A DNA stretch of 32,579 nucleotides from an uncultured Bacteroidales bacterium (GTDB lineage Bacteria; Bacteroidota; Bacteroidia; Bacteroidales; P3): the NCBI GenBank assembly GCA_947174375.1, contig CAMWIS010000003.1, positions 1 to 32,579 on the forward strand, read 5' to 3'. Positions 1 through 10,400 of the stretch are shown piece by piece. Numbering within the stretch: position 1 is the stretch's first letter; every line of letters starts with the position of its first letter. The notes below the pieces were generated by a model, which had not been told where the DNA came from, did no database searches, and saw only the letters and a program-made list of their open reading frames with translations. The translations under genes and the position numbers were made by a program.

Positions 1-509
1 GGAAAATCAGGTTGGCATAATGTCACGATGTAGCCCCCGGCTTTGTTGATCGTTGTATGGAAACGGGCGTGGTTGACCATGAGTATTTCCCGAATCTCTT
101 TTGGGGTGTTGAGGCCTTGTCCGGTCATTTTGCAATAGCTTTCTTTCCGGGTCCAGAGGATGGTAAAAGCCACGGCCGGGTCGGCACTCGTCAAAATGGA
201 TTTAAACTCTTCAGGTGCGGAAACATATTCCGCCATTTCCCGGTCGAAAGGGCGGACGGATTCCACGTCTATCCCGACGACGCTGTCGGAAAGGGCGCAA
301 ACCACCGCTTTATCGCAATGGCTGATGTTGAAATGAATATCCGGATGAGACCTGAAATAGGGTTTACCGAAAACACCGAATGAGATTTCTGGGATTTCCG
401 ATAGACCGTATTCCGTCTGTACCCCCTTTAAAAGGAGTTTACGGCCTATTTCCGACAGTTCCTTTTGAGTGCCGGTACCTTTTACCTCGTCAATCAGCGT
501 AGTCAACAT
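1..509 (-). CDS. 4'-phosphopantetheinyl transferase, Sfp/AcpT superfamily (3' end cut off by window edge)
   Basis: This enzyme transfers the phosphopantetheine arm of CoA onto the serine of carrier domains. I translated it by hand from the ATG at 509; the reading frame is open to the left edge, so 169 codons are visible and the C-terminus is missing. An in-frame TAA at 515-513 fixes the ATG as the first possible start. Family motifs are clear: FNISHC (residues 60-65), GIDVE (79-83) with the metal-binding Asp81 and Glu83, and WTRKESYCKMTGQGL (119-133) with the third acidic residue Glu123. It lies 27 bases after the STAS gene on the same strand, last in the visible biosynthetic cluster. The obvious substrates are the three carrier domains of the neighbouring synthetase (inference). 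The visible length and motifs suit the Sfp-like group rather than the short AcpS type. Confidence 0.9.
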   Translation of the reverse strand, partial: MLTTLIDEVKGTGTQKELSEIGRKLLLKGVQTEYGLSEIPEISFGVFGKPYFRSHPDIHFNISHCDKAVVCALSDSVVGIDVESVRPFDREMAEYVSAPEEFKSILTSADPAVAFTILWTRKESYCKMTGQGLNTPKEIREILMVNHARFHTTINKAGGYIVTLCQPDF

Positions 510-536
510 AAATTAAACGACAAAAAGCCACTGATG

Positions 537-839
537 TCATTTAATGTCGAAGAGTGAGGAAAAACCGGTCATCGTAAATACTTTCCGGATATTGTCGTTC
601 AGGTTTTCAATGGTAAGCGTATTGCCATTCGGCTTACAGCTTTTGAGGAGAGAAAGGAAAAGCCGCAGGCCGCTTGATGAGATGTAGTTGAGGCCCGAGC
701 AGTCCAAGGATATCTTTTTCCCTTTTTCCGCCATAAGTGTCTGAAACGCTTTCTCTGTTTCCTGTGCGGCGGCCGTATCAAGGTCGCCTAAAAGTTGTAC
801 CGAAATATTTTCGGCCTCACAATGGATGGTAGTTTTCAT
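537..839 (-). CDS. STAS-domain anti-sigma factor antagonist (SpoIIAA/RsbV-like)
   Basis: A 100-residue protein made of a single STAS domain. Proteins of this family bind an HATPase-type kinase when unphosphorylated, are switched off when that kinase phosphorylates one serine, and are reactivated by a PP2C (SpoIIE-type) phosphatase. The phospho-acceptor loop reads NYISSSGLRL (residues 51-60). By alignment with SpoIIAA (DSSG, Ser58) the acceptor should be Ser55; the usual Asp before it is Ser54 here. The gene follows the phosphatase-HATPase gene by 31 bases, so enzyme and substrate appear to be encoded side by side. No sigma factor is visible in the window, so the downstream target is unknown. 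The family call is firm; the role in this cluster is inferred. Confidence 0.9.
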   Translation of the reverse strand: MKTTIHCEAENISVQLLGDLDTAAAQETEKAFQTLMAEKGKKISLDCSGLNYISSSGLRLFLSLLKSCKPNGNTLTIENLNDNIRKVFTMTGFSSLFDIK

Positions 840-870
840 ATCTTGTTTTGTTATATTTCAATATATACAA

Positions 871-3078
871 TTATCCCCGGCGTTTGGTTAAGGATAATAG
901 GTTGAAATTGCCTTCCCTGCGATAGGTCATGGTGTCTGTCAGTTGTCGGACCAGACACAAACCCAAGCCACCGATACGGCGTTCCTCAACAGACGATTCC
1001 GTATCGGCTTCTTTGATTTCCGTAGGGTCAAAAGCCTTGCCGGCATCCTTTATCTCAACCGACACTTCCTCCGGCCGAAACTTCAAGTTCACCCCTATTT
1101 CCCCTTTTTCATGCTTATCGTAAGCATGATGGATGACATTCGCCACCACTTCTTCTATGGCAAGCTTAAGTTCCGCGATAAATCCCTCTCCGAGGTGTTG
1201 TCCGGCACACGCCTCCTCTACAAATTGATTCAATTGCGGAATGTCAGCCACCTGATTTGTCAAAGTCATGCTTTTTTCGATGGTTTGGACCGACCTTTGG
1301 AATTTGAAGGCCAACATCGTGATATCATCGCTCTGTTCCGCCTTACCCACGAATGACTTTATGTGCCGCCCTATTCCCGCTATCAGGTCCCGCGGAGCGA
1401 CATCAGGATTCCCGGAACAAAGGGTTTTCAAGCCCGCCAACATCCGTTGCTCGCCAAACACTTCCTTATGGATGTCCATGGCCTCCGTCAGTCCGTCGGT
1501 ATAGAGCAGCATGACGGCCCTTTCCCCGAGTTGAGTTTTCTGCGGAACAAACTCAAAATCAGGGAATACGCCCAAAGGCAGATTGGGTATCACATCCAAT
1601 TGGGCCAAGCCTTGGGCATCCAAGACTAACGGCGCATCATGCCCTGCGTTGCAATAATCCAGCCTGCCGGTTTTCAGGTCAAGCACGCCCAAAAACAGGG
1701 TCACGAACATATCCCTCTCGTTAAACTCAATCAAGGTATTGTTCATGCCGGAAACGATGGCGCCGGGGGCAAACGTATTGGCGGCCAATGCACGGAAAAG
1801 CGAACGGGCCACCGCCATAAACAAAGAAGCCGGCACGCCTTTTCCGCTGACATCGCCTATACAGAAAACAAGACGGTGGTCTTTGATGAAATAATCATAG
1901 AGATCTCCGCCCACTTCCTTGGCCGGTTCCAGAACTGCCGCCACGTCGATTTTTTCCTCAGCCGCTTCTATGCTGTCGCCTTTCGGCAACATGCCCATCT
2001 GAATGGCGGCGGCAATCTGAAGTTCACTCCGGATTCTTTCCCTTTCGGCCGATACTTTTTCCAACTTCCGGATATTGCGTATCGCCCTCGCTATGATCAA
2101 CACCAATATCACCAAACCCGCCAGACTGAGCCACAGGATGGTCACCCGCATCTTATGGAAATCGCCAAAAATTTCCTTCTCGGAGTTTATGATGGCAATC
2201 GACCATCCCGTATGCTTGTCCACCGGCATAAAAAAGGCAAGGAATTTATTCCCTTTTTTATCCCTGATGACGGTTTGGCCGCTTTTGCCCGACAACATCC
2301 CCGCGTTGAGCGTCAGGAAATCCTCGTTTCCGTAAGCCTTCTCCATATCCGGTATGGTCTTCAACAAGAAATTCCGGTCAGGCACGGACATCAGCTGGCC
2401 CGTCTTGGAAAGCAGGATATGGTAACTTGACGGATAGGCATACTCCACCGCCAGTACGTCATCAAGCCAATCCAAAGATATATCGGCATCCAGCACCGCT
2501 ATGATTTTGCCATCCTTGTCATAAACCGGCTCCGAATAGGTGGTAAGCATCATTTTCGCACCATCGCTATCAAGATATGGATTGGTCCAACACCCCTTTC
2601 CGGTTGAAACCGGCAGACTGAAAAACTCACGCTTGAAGTAATCATGTTGTTCAGATCCGAGTTGCATGGTCTCGATCTTACCGGTGGAATCCCGGACGGC
2701 ATAAACCTCAAACCACTTGCCCCTTTCAGGATAGTAGTCTTCGATGAATGATATCGAACTTCCTGTGATTATGGCATTCATGCCCACTATTTTCGCGGCT
2801 ATCCCGTACATGGCGTCCGGTTGGTTCAATAATCCCGCCACATCATCGGTGTGATTGCATACGGCGGTCTCCACGACGTTCATGATGTTCTGAATGGTCA
2901 GGCTCTTTGCCGAAAGTTCGCTTTGCGCCCTAAGGCGTAAATCTTCATTTATCTCTTCATAGGCGTATTTGTACTGTACCAGATATATCACGACCAGCAA
3001 TACGGCCGCCACAACGATAAGGATAATACCGTTGGCGCCCAATATGTCATCGATCTTCTTAAGGGGATTCTTAGTCAT
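871..3078 (-). CDS. Membrane sensor phosphatase: Cache domain, SpoIIE/RsbU-type PP2C domain and C-terminal RsbW-like HATPase domain
   Basis: A 735-residue protein with four parts. It has a membrane segment (about 17-35), an extracytoplasmic dCache-like sensor region (about 36-310) containing the typical VLDADISLDWL stretch (195-205), a second membrane segment (about 311-332) and a cytoplasmic output region. The PP2C part (about 350-595) keeps the metal-site motifs EVGGDLYDYF (388-397), GDVSGKG (408-414), YTDGLTEA (526-533) and SDDIT (583-587). The last 135 residues are an anti-sigma-kinase-like ATPase domain with an N-box (Glu642/Glu643, Asn647), DAGKAFDP (678-685) and the GGLGL loop (703-707). 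It would dephosphorylate the adjacent STAS protein in response to an external small ligand (inference). Its start overlaps the end of the upstream PaaK-like gene by 8 bases, suggesting translational coupling. Having phosphatase and kinase-type domains in one chain makes it possibly bifunctional. Confidence 0.9.
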   Translation of the reverse strand: MTKNPLKKIDDILGANGIILIVVAAVLLVVIYLVQYKYAYEEINEDLRLRAQSELSAKSLTIQNIMNVVETAVCNHTDDVAGLLNQPDAMYGIAAKIVGMNAIITGSSISFIEDYYPERGKWFEVYAVRDSTGKIETMQLGSEQHDYFKREFFSLPVSTGKGCWTNPYLDSDGAKMMLTTYSEPVYDKDGKIIAVLDADISLDWLDDVLAVEYAYPSSYHILLSKTGQLMSVPDRNFLLKTIPDMEKAYGNEDFLTLNAGMLSGKSGQTVIRDKKGNKFLAFFMPVDKHTGWSIAIINSEKEIFGDFHKMRVTILWLSLAGLVILVLIIARAIRNIRKLEKVSAERERIRSELQIAAAIQMGMLPKGDSIEAAEEKIDVAAVLEPAKEVGGDLYDYFIKDHRLVFCIGDVSGKGVPASLFMAVARSLFRALAANTFAPGAIVSGMNNTLIEFNERDMFVTLFLGVLDLKTGRLDYCNAGHDAPLVLDAQGLAQLDVIPNLPLGVFPDFEFVPQKTQLGERAVMLLYTDGLTEAMDIHKEVFGEQRMLAGLKTLCSGNPDVAPRDLIAGIGRHIKSFVGKAEQSDDITMLAFKFQRSVQTIEKSMTLTNQVADIPQLNQFVEEACAGQHLGEGFIAELKLAIEEVVANVIHHAYDKHEKGEIGVNLKFRPEEVSVEIKDAGKAFDPTEIKEADTESSVEERRIGGLGLCLVRQLTDTMTYRREGNFNLLSLTKRRG

Positions 3079-4432
3079 CTGTCTCGCCGGTATGAATGAT
3101 ATAATCCGGTATCTTACCGCCTTTTTTATTATGCAGCAGAGGTTTCAATGAATAAGTCACTTTTGCCTCAACGCATCCGTTTTCATGGAAATATTCCTCC
3201 AACCGCGCGCTCAGGCCGCCCAATACCTTTTCCGGATCTTCCCCCGGAAAGCAGATGCCTCTTATTTCAAGCGTATCGGATGAAATCTGTACCGTCTGGG
3301 ATTTCATCAAACCGGGCCATACCTCGGCTTTGGTTATGATAAGGACCATCGTGTACTTTTTTCCCGCTAAAGTGAACGATTGAAAAGAACGACCGTCTAT
3401 CTCCAAGGTCGGCAAAGCGGAACCGTCTTCCGGCGCGACAATCCGCACCCTGTCATCGACATGATAGCGGATGATAGGCTGCACAAAATTACTCAAGTCC
3501 GTAATCAGGATACCATCTGAAAATTGAGAGGCATCCTTGACGGGTTGAAGATGCTCATCCACAGGCTCCACAATCACCCAGTCCTCGTTAAGCCGCAGTT
3601 CCGGGCCGCCGTTGGCCATAGCGATTTCTCCCCCTTCGGTCATGCAGTAATTATTGATAACCGGACAACCGAAAGATTCAGACAATTCCCGGTAGGCTTT
3701 ATCGGGGAGCAACTCGGCGGAATTGGCGATAAGCTTAAGCCCTATATCCAACCGGCCTTCTTTCTGTTCTTTTGCCAGCGCGATGAGGGACGAAGCATAT
3801 CCGGTCAACACATCCGGCCTGAATGCGTTCAGTTTTTTCACGGTGCTGTCGAGGTCGTCAAGCACCGATATGGCGAGCATATTGTGGGCATGGTCAGGGA
3901 ATGCCGCCAGCGTCCTTAAATAGCCGTTATAACTTGAGGCCCCCGGCGAAGTGTGTATGACCGTGGCAATCCTATATTGGGAAGGATTCAAGAGGTTCGG
4001 GTCAAGGTCCCGCATAAGACGCCTGTTGACCAAAGCCCCATGAATCTTGTTGTGAAAATCATCGCGCACCATCAGCAGCGGTTCGCCTGTAGAACCGCTT
4101 GTTTTCAAAGCCGTATATTTGCCTGAAAGCAGAGAGGTGTCCTTCACGTCCCGGCCAAGATACGCGCCGACCTTTTCCTTATTCAGGCTCCGATCGGTCA
4201 ACCAGTCATCATAGTTAGCCTGCAAGGTTCTCTTCTCGGTAGGGGGAAGGTCCTTCAGCGTATAATGTTCCGGCAGATCCCTATAGAGTTCCTTGAAATA
4301 AGGGGAATTCCGCCGTGCGTACGCCACCAGCTCACGCAGTCTTTCATGCCTTATGTCCAGCCTTTCCCTTGCGGGCATACGCCCGGCTTCCTCTATCAGC
4401 CTTACGGCTTCGCTATATTCTATTGTCTTCAT
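3071..4432 (-). CDS. PaaK-like stand-alone adenylate-forming enzyme (phenylacetate-CoA ligase / coenzyme F390 synthetase family)
   Basis: A member of the ANL superfamily that activates a carboxylic acid as an acyl-adenylate and passes it to a thiol, CoA or a carrier arm. The ATP loop LKTSGSTGEPL is at about residues 109-119 of the 453-residue form, an A5-like motif NNYCMTEGGE lies mid-protein, and a terminal NKKGGKIPDYI resembles the lysine-bearing end of PaaK proteins. I chose the ATG at 4432. A GTG at 4441, 9 bases upstream in frame, is also possible. The gene begins 12 bases after the synthetase and overlaps the following phosphatase gene by 8 bases, so it belongs to the same transcription unit. 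It may supply the acyl starter or tailor the product; substrate cannot be read from sequence. It carries no carrier domain of its own. Confidence 0.8.
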   Translation of the reverse strand: MKTIEYSEAVRLIEEAGRMPARERLDIRHERLRELVAYARRNSPYFKELYRDLPEHYTLKDLPPTEKRTLQANYDDWLTDRSLNKEKVGAYLGRDVKDTSLLSGKYTALKTSGSTGEPLLMVRDDFHNKIHGALVNRRLMRDLDPNLLNPSQYRIATVIHTSPGASSYNGYLRTLAAFPDHAHNMLAISVLDDLDSTVKKLNAFRPDVLTGYASSLIALAKEQKEGRLDIGLKLIANSAELLPDKAYRELSESFGCPVINNYCMTEGGEIAMANGGPELRLNEDWVIVEPVDEHLQPVKDASQFSDGILITDLSNFVQPIIRYHVDDRVRIVAPEDGSALPTLEIDGRSFQSFTLAGKKYTMVLIITKAEVWPGLMKSQTVQISSDTLEIRGICFPGEDPEKVLGGLSARLEEYFHENGCVEAKVTYSLKPLLHNKKGGKIPDYIIHTGETDD

Positions 4433-4444
4433 CGTATGCACCGG

Positions 4445-7400
4445 TTAAGCATCGAAGAACCCGAGGCCCTCGATTGCGGTTAAAAATCTGTCTATATAGT
4501 CCCAGGACGTGACGGACCACGAGAAACCAAGACGATAAAGCACCTGCATTGTATATACATTCTGCCGGAGAACATCGGATGATTTCCGCCCCTTCGCCAT
4601 ATTCTGGTACGCCAGGAGACTGGACAGCTGTTTGGCCTTTGCCGGATCTTCCTTGGCTTCATCGAGCGCCTTGGAGAAGTTTCCAAGTTCTACGAATTCA
4701 ACCCCTTCTCCTATATATTTCAATTCCCGCAATACATCCCCGAACAATATATTGTGGTTATTGTAAGGATGGAATACGACGCATTCTTTCGGCGTACATG
4801 AAAGCAGGACAATGGCCTTCGCCACCTCGTTGATGGGTGAGAATTCCACGGTAAGGTCCCTGGATTCATAGGGGCAACAGCCAAGCATATTATAGACCTT
4901 CAACCTGCCCATGAATGAGTTTGTCTGGAAATTAACCTGAAACTCGCCATCCGTGCTTCTGGGAGCGAGATTACCCACCCGCATGATTTTGGCGACAAGA
5001 CCTTTAGAGGCGACGGCTTCGAGTACCGCTCTTTCCGCAAGGAACTTCGAGTGGATATACTTATTGCCGAGGTATTGCCCCATGTAAAGACTTTCCTCAT
5101 TGAAAATCATGTCGCGCGCCGGGATACCGTTCACACTCAGGCCACGGGTACTTGCGGTGGAGACCTGAATCATCCTGGCGCCGGTAGCAAGGCAATATTC
5201 AATACAGTGTTCCGCTCCGCCTACGTTCACATCCTCAATTTCCGTCCCTTCTGCAAAATGCTTGACAATCGCGGCACAGTTTATCAAGGTATCGACTTTG
5301 ACCGCCGTATCGATTTCAGAGGTCACATCCCCCGGAATTACCTGCAATCTGTTGCCGAACAGACCGTCGAACGTATTTTCAAAATAATAGAACAGAAGGG
5401 TCTTCAGGCGTTCTTCGGCGCTCTTGGCATCCTTTGCCCTTATCAGGCAATAGATTTGCGCCGCATCGGAGTCAATCAGTTGTTTGAGGATATGGATGCC
5501 GAGATAGCCGGTGGGGCCGGTAAGCAGGACTTTGCCGAGACCCAACGGTTCTCCGAGCCGGAATGCCTCAAGGGTGTTTTGTTTAAGCAGGGCGTTTATG
5601 GCCGAATAGTCATAATCCGTCACCTCATCTTTCTCAACGGCGTCGTCGGAGATACCGAGGATAAAGTTGGCGAGTTTTCTCGGCGTCGGGTTCGCGAACA
5701 CATCCCCGTATGCCACACGATAGCCCAACTTGTCCGTTTCGATAATCACCCTTGTCGTTACGAGCGACGTGCCTCCCAACTCATAGAAACTGTCATTCGC
5801 CCCGACCTTGTCCAATTTGAGAATCTTTCCGAATATGCCGGCGATATTCCGTTCCGTTTCATTGGCAGGCGCCTCATATTCTCCGGAAAGGGCGACCTCC
5901 GGAGCGGGCAGCGCCTTGACATCGGTCTTGCCGTTCGGGGTCAACGGGAACTTATCCAGTTGCAGGTATGCGGTGGGCACCATATACTTGGTAAGGTTCT
6001 TTCCAAGTTCCGCTTTCAGTTCGGATATGTCAATCTTACGGTTGGCCGTGAAATAAGCCGCCAGATGGTCTTCCCCTTTAATCCCGACAATCTTGACCAC
6101 AACGTTGCCGATGCCTTCAACAGCCGCCAAAGCCGCCTCCACTTCCCCGAGTTCAATCCGGAGACCGCGCAGCTTTATCTGATTGTCGGTCCGGCCAAGG
6201 ATTTCCACATCGCCGTCCTCGGTCCATCGGGCGTAGTCCCCCGATTTATAGACGTGCATTCCCTTGTAGTCTATAAATCTTTCAGCCGTCATCTCGGGAA
6301 GGTTGTTATAGCCTGAGGCCACTCCCAAACCGCCGATATAGAGTTCTCCCACGATACGGGCGGGCAGTTCGTTTCCGTCCCTGTCAACCACAAATTCCGT
6401 TACGTTCAAGAGGGGCTTTCCCACACTGACTCGGTTGGTTTGCGTCATGTCCTTGCAGTTGGAGGAAACCGTAATCTCCGTCGGGCCGTAGGTATTGAAT
6501 ATCCGTGCTTCCGGAGCGGCGGCCCTCAATTTGTCAAGCAGGCCATCGGCATATTTCTCGCCACCGCACATAATGACCTTACATTGCCCGATAGCCTCTG
6601 CAAAAGCGGGCAACTCCATGAATTGCAGCATTCTTGAAGGCGTGGTGTTGAAAGCGTCCGCTTTCGTTTCCTTAAACAGCCTTGAAAGCGTAATCGGATT
6701 GGTGGTCTGTTCTTCATCGGCAAACACAAGCGTCAACCCGTTGTTCAAGGCGGCCCCGATTTCTTTCAGGCTCATGTCGAAAGAAATGGTCGTGATGGAA
6801 AGCAATGTGTTTGCGGTTGTCGCCAAAGCATGTATATGGGTATTGGCCGGATGGTCAAGCAGGTAATTGGCGATACTTTCATGGCGAAGCATCACCCCTT
6901 TGGGCTTGCCGGTCGAGCCGGAAGTATATATTAGATACGCAAGATCATTCGGGGTGATTTCCAACGCGGGGCGCTCGGGATTTCCTTCCAACAGCGTCTC
7001 AACATCGATGGCATTGGCGAAATCCTTCAGCCGGTCCTTGGTCGTGATGACATAGGCGGCCCCGCTGTCATTCAAGATATGCTGTATTCTCTCTACCGGA
7101 TACTCGGGATCGCAAGGGATATACGCACTTCCGGCTTTCATCACCCCGTACATGGACAGAATCACTTTCGCGGTTCTGGGAAGCAGCAACGCGACCTTGC
7201 TTCTCGGACGCACGCCCAGACCGATCAAGTTGTTGGCAATCCGGTTGGCCGTGGCGTCAAATTCCCGGTACGTATATTCGCCATCGCAAGCGATAAGGGC
7301 CTTCCGGTCCGGTGTCTTTCGGGCGAAATACTCCACCGCTTCCTGAAAATAATGAAACTTAGGCGCCGCCACCTCAACCGTGCGGAATTTTTCCAATTCC

Positions 7401-10400
7401 TTCTCCCGGGCCTCATCGATAAGATTTACCGCGTTAATCTTCCCGGATGCGTTCGAGAGCATCTTATCCGTGACAATCACGATACTGCGGGCAAACCCCT
7501 CCATTAAACTCCGGCTGTAAAGGGCATCATTGTAGTACACCACGACCGCCGGTTTTCCGTCGGCCAGTTCAATATGCACCGAAACCTTGAATTTGGCCAT
7601 GTCCTGCTCCAGGCTTTCCATCCCTTTCAGTTGCGGGAAGCCGTTACCGCCGATGACACCGAGTTGGTATTCATATACGATTTCCGGCCGGTACCCGTAG
7701 TCGGCGGAAATGCGGGCGAACGGGTATTTTTCGTGGTCGAGAACGCCATTGAATATGCCGGCGCTCCGCTTGATGAACGCTTCGATGGATTCGTCTTCCA
7801 CCTTGACGGCCAAAGGCAGCGTGTTGACGAACATACCGAAGGTTTCTCCGGTGCGCACGTCGCTTCGCCCGCTACTGATGGTGGAAAGATATACATTGGC
7901 GTCGTTGACATATCTTGACACGGTATAGAACGTGGATGCCAACATCACCGCGGCCTGTGTCACGCCAAGTTTCCTGGCGAATTCATCCACCCGGTCCGCA
8001 TTGAAATGGGAAGCGGCCGTTCTCAGTTTGCCATCCGTTTCCTTCCCTTTCAGGTCGTTTGGAATTTCACTTACATTTTCCAAATCCGCCAGGAGCCGGG
8101 CATAATATTGTCCGTTGGCCTCATAGGTTTCCGATTTCTCAAACTCCTTTTCATCCGCCACATATTGGAAATAGGTATAGCTTTCAGGCGAAAGCTTTTC
8201 ACCCGCCAAAACCTGTTGCAGTTGGCGGAGGAAAATATCCAGCGACGTACCGTCAAACACCAGATGATGGAAATCGGCAAGCAGACAGATATCATCGGGC
8301 GTTTCCACCACTTCCATCCGATATAGCGGCCCGTTGGATAGACGGAACGGTTTGACAAATGAATTTTTATACGTATCCAGTTGTTCCTGCGTCATTTGCG
8401 ACACCTTCACTTCCGGAACGTGGCCGTCCATCAAGACCTGCATCACGCCCGCCTCGGTGTTTTTAAAACAGGAAGCAAGGGTTGGATGGGCCGAAACCAC
8501 ATCTTTCACCGCGCCGGCCAGTTTTTCAGAAGCTATCGCCTTGCTAAACCGGAACATGGCCGGAATATTATAGGTAACGTCGGCGGGGCGTTTCATACAT
8601 TCGAAATAGACACCGGTCTGCGGGAATGAGAGCGGCGACGACTTGACGTCCTTCCCCTCGGCCTTTGCCCCCGTATCCCCGGCTTTTGCGCCGGACAGCA
8701 GCTGACCGAGGATGAGGTTCTCGACCGTCTCGACGCTCCCGCCGTTTAACAGATGCTTGGACGGAATTTCCACGCCGAATCTTTTATATAGCTGGGAAGC
8801 GAACTTGATGCTAAGGATGGAAGTGAGGCCGTAATGCGTAAAAGGCGAAGCGATGCCCAATCCGTCGGTACCCAATGTCTTTTCTGCAATCGAACATATT
8901 TCCTTTTCAAGAATATTTAAAGGACGGTGCGTCTCGGCTTCATCGGTTTCAACCTTAAATTCAGGCTCCGGCAAAGCCCTCTTGTTGACCTTCTGGTTTT
9001 GATTCAGCGGGATACGTTCAATCTGCATCGTAACGGCCGGCACCATATAAGGCGGTTTCCTATCGCGGATGAAATCATTGAGGGCGTTTATATCCACCGG
9101 ATTATCGCTCACCACATAGGCGGCGATGTATTTCCCGCCGGAAGGATGGTCGAATGCCACGACGGTCGCATTCCTGATGCCTTCGAATTCCCGGATCACC
9201 GTCTCCACCTCGCTTAGCTCTATCCTGAAACCGCGGATCTTGACCTGACCGTCACTCCGCCCGACGAAATCAATGTTTCCATCGGCACGGTAACGGACCA
9301 TGTCGCCCGTCCGGTACGCTTTACCATAATCCCCGCCGGCAAATGGATTCCGGATGAAGACCTCGGCCGTCTTTTCAGGACGGTTCAGATACCCTTCCGC
9401 CACATGGGGGCCGGCTATCCACAATTCTCCGACGGCGCCTACCGGCACCCGCTTGCCTTCATCATTCACGATATATCCCTTAATGTTGTCGAGGATCTTT
9501 CCGATCGGAATATCGGTTTCATCTTTTTGCAACTGATAAATCGATGATAATATAGTGCCTTCCGTAGGCCCGTAGGCGTTATAGGTCTTATAGCTGGACG
9601 GAACCGGGAAAGAGATGAGTTTCTCGCCGCCCATGCAGAGGTATCGCAGAGAAGTTTCCTCGATATCACTCGCGAACTGCCGGCCGACCTGCGTGGTCAT
9701 GAACAGGTGGGACACCTTGTTTGCCATCAAATATGCGTTCAGCCGCTCCATATCGAGGCGGATGTCCTCCGGCACGATGCAGACGGCCGCCCCCCGGCAT
9801 ATAGTGGGGTACATGTCCATCATATTGGCGTCAAACCCATAGGAGGCATATGCGCCCACGCAATCTCCGGGGCGGAGGTCAAAGTATCTTACATACCAGT
9901 CGATAAAGCATACCAGATTGGCATGGTCAAGTTTAACGCCCTTAGGCACGCCGGTAGAACCGCTGGTGTATAGGAGGGTAAAGAGCGAGGACGGCTTCAC
10001 GCTATGCCGTACCGCCCGTTTCCGCTCGCTCTTTTCTATCTCGGAAATGAAAAGCACGTCCCCGTTATATTCATCAAGATATCCGCGCAGTTCTTCCGTG
10101 GTGATAAGAAGTTTCGCTCCGGAATCCTTTACCATGAAGTTAAGACGGTCTTTCGGATAGGTATGATCCAAAGGTTGATACGCACAACCGGTCTTTGAGG
10201 TACCCACGGAGGCCAACACCATCCATTCGCTTCTGGGAATCAGGATACTGACCACATCCCCCTCGCCGAGACCGCGGCTTTCTATTTCCGCCGCAACGTT
10301 ATCGGTAATCCGGGCCGCCTGCCTGTAAGTGTATTTCCGGTCTTCATATATAACCGCTATATTGTCAGGATAAGCTTGCGCCGCGCTTTCAAACAGACTG

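Noticed and set aside
57..383. 108-codon plus-strand frame at the left edge
   Set aside because: Antisense to the phosphopantetheinyl transferase, whose GIDVE and WTRKES motifs are clear on the minus strand.
1480..1555. Apparent loss of the LGGDS motif in the second carrier domain (these coordinates are residue numbers in the synthetase, not bases)
   Set aside because: The serine is kept (Ser1516 in YGLTS) with the expected flanking helix, so this is a variant and not an inactive domain.
5051..6316. 421-codon open frame opposite the synthetase
   Set aside because: Lies within the third module and reductase of the synthetase; composition is that of an antisense frame.
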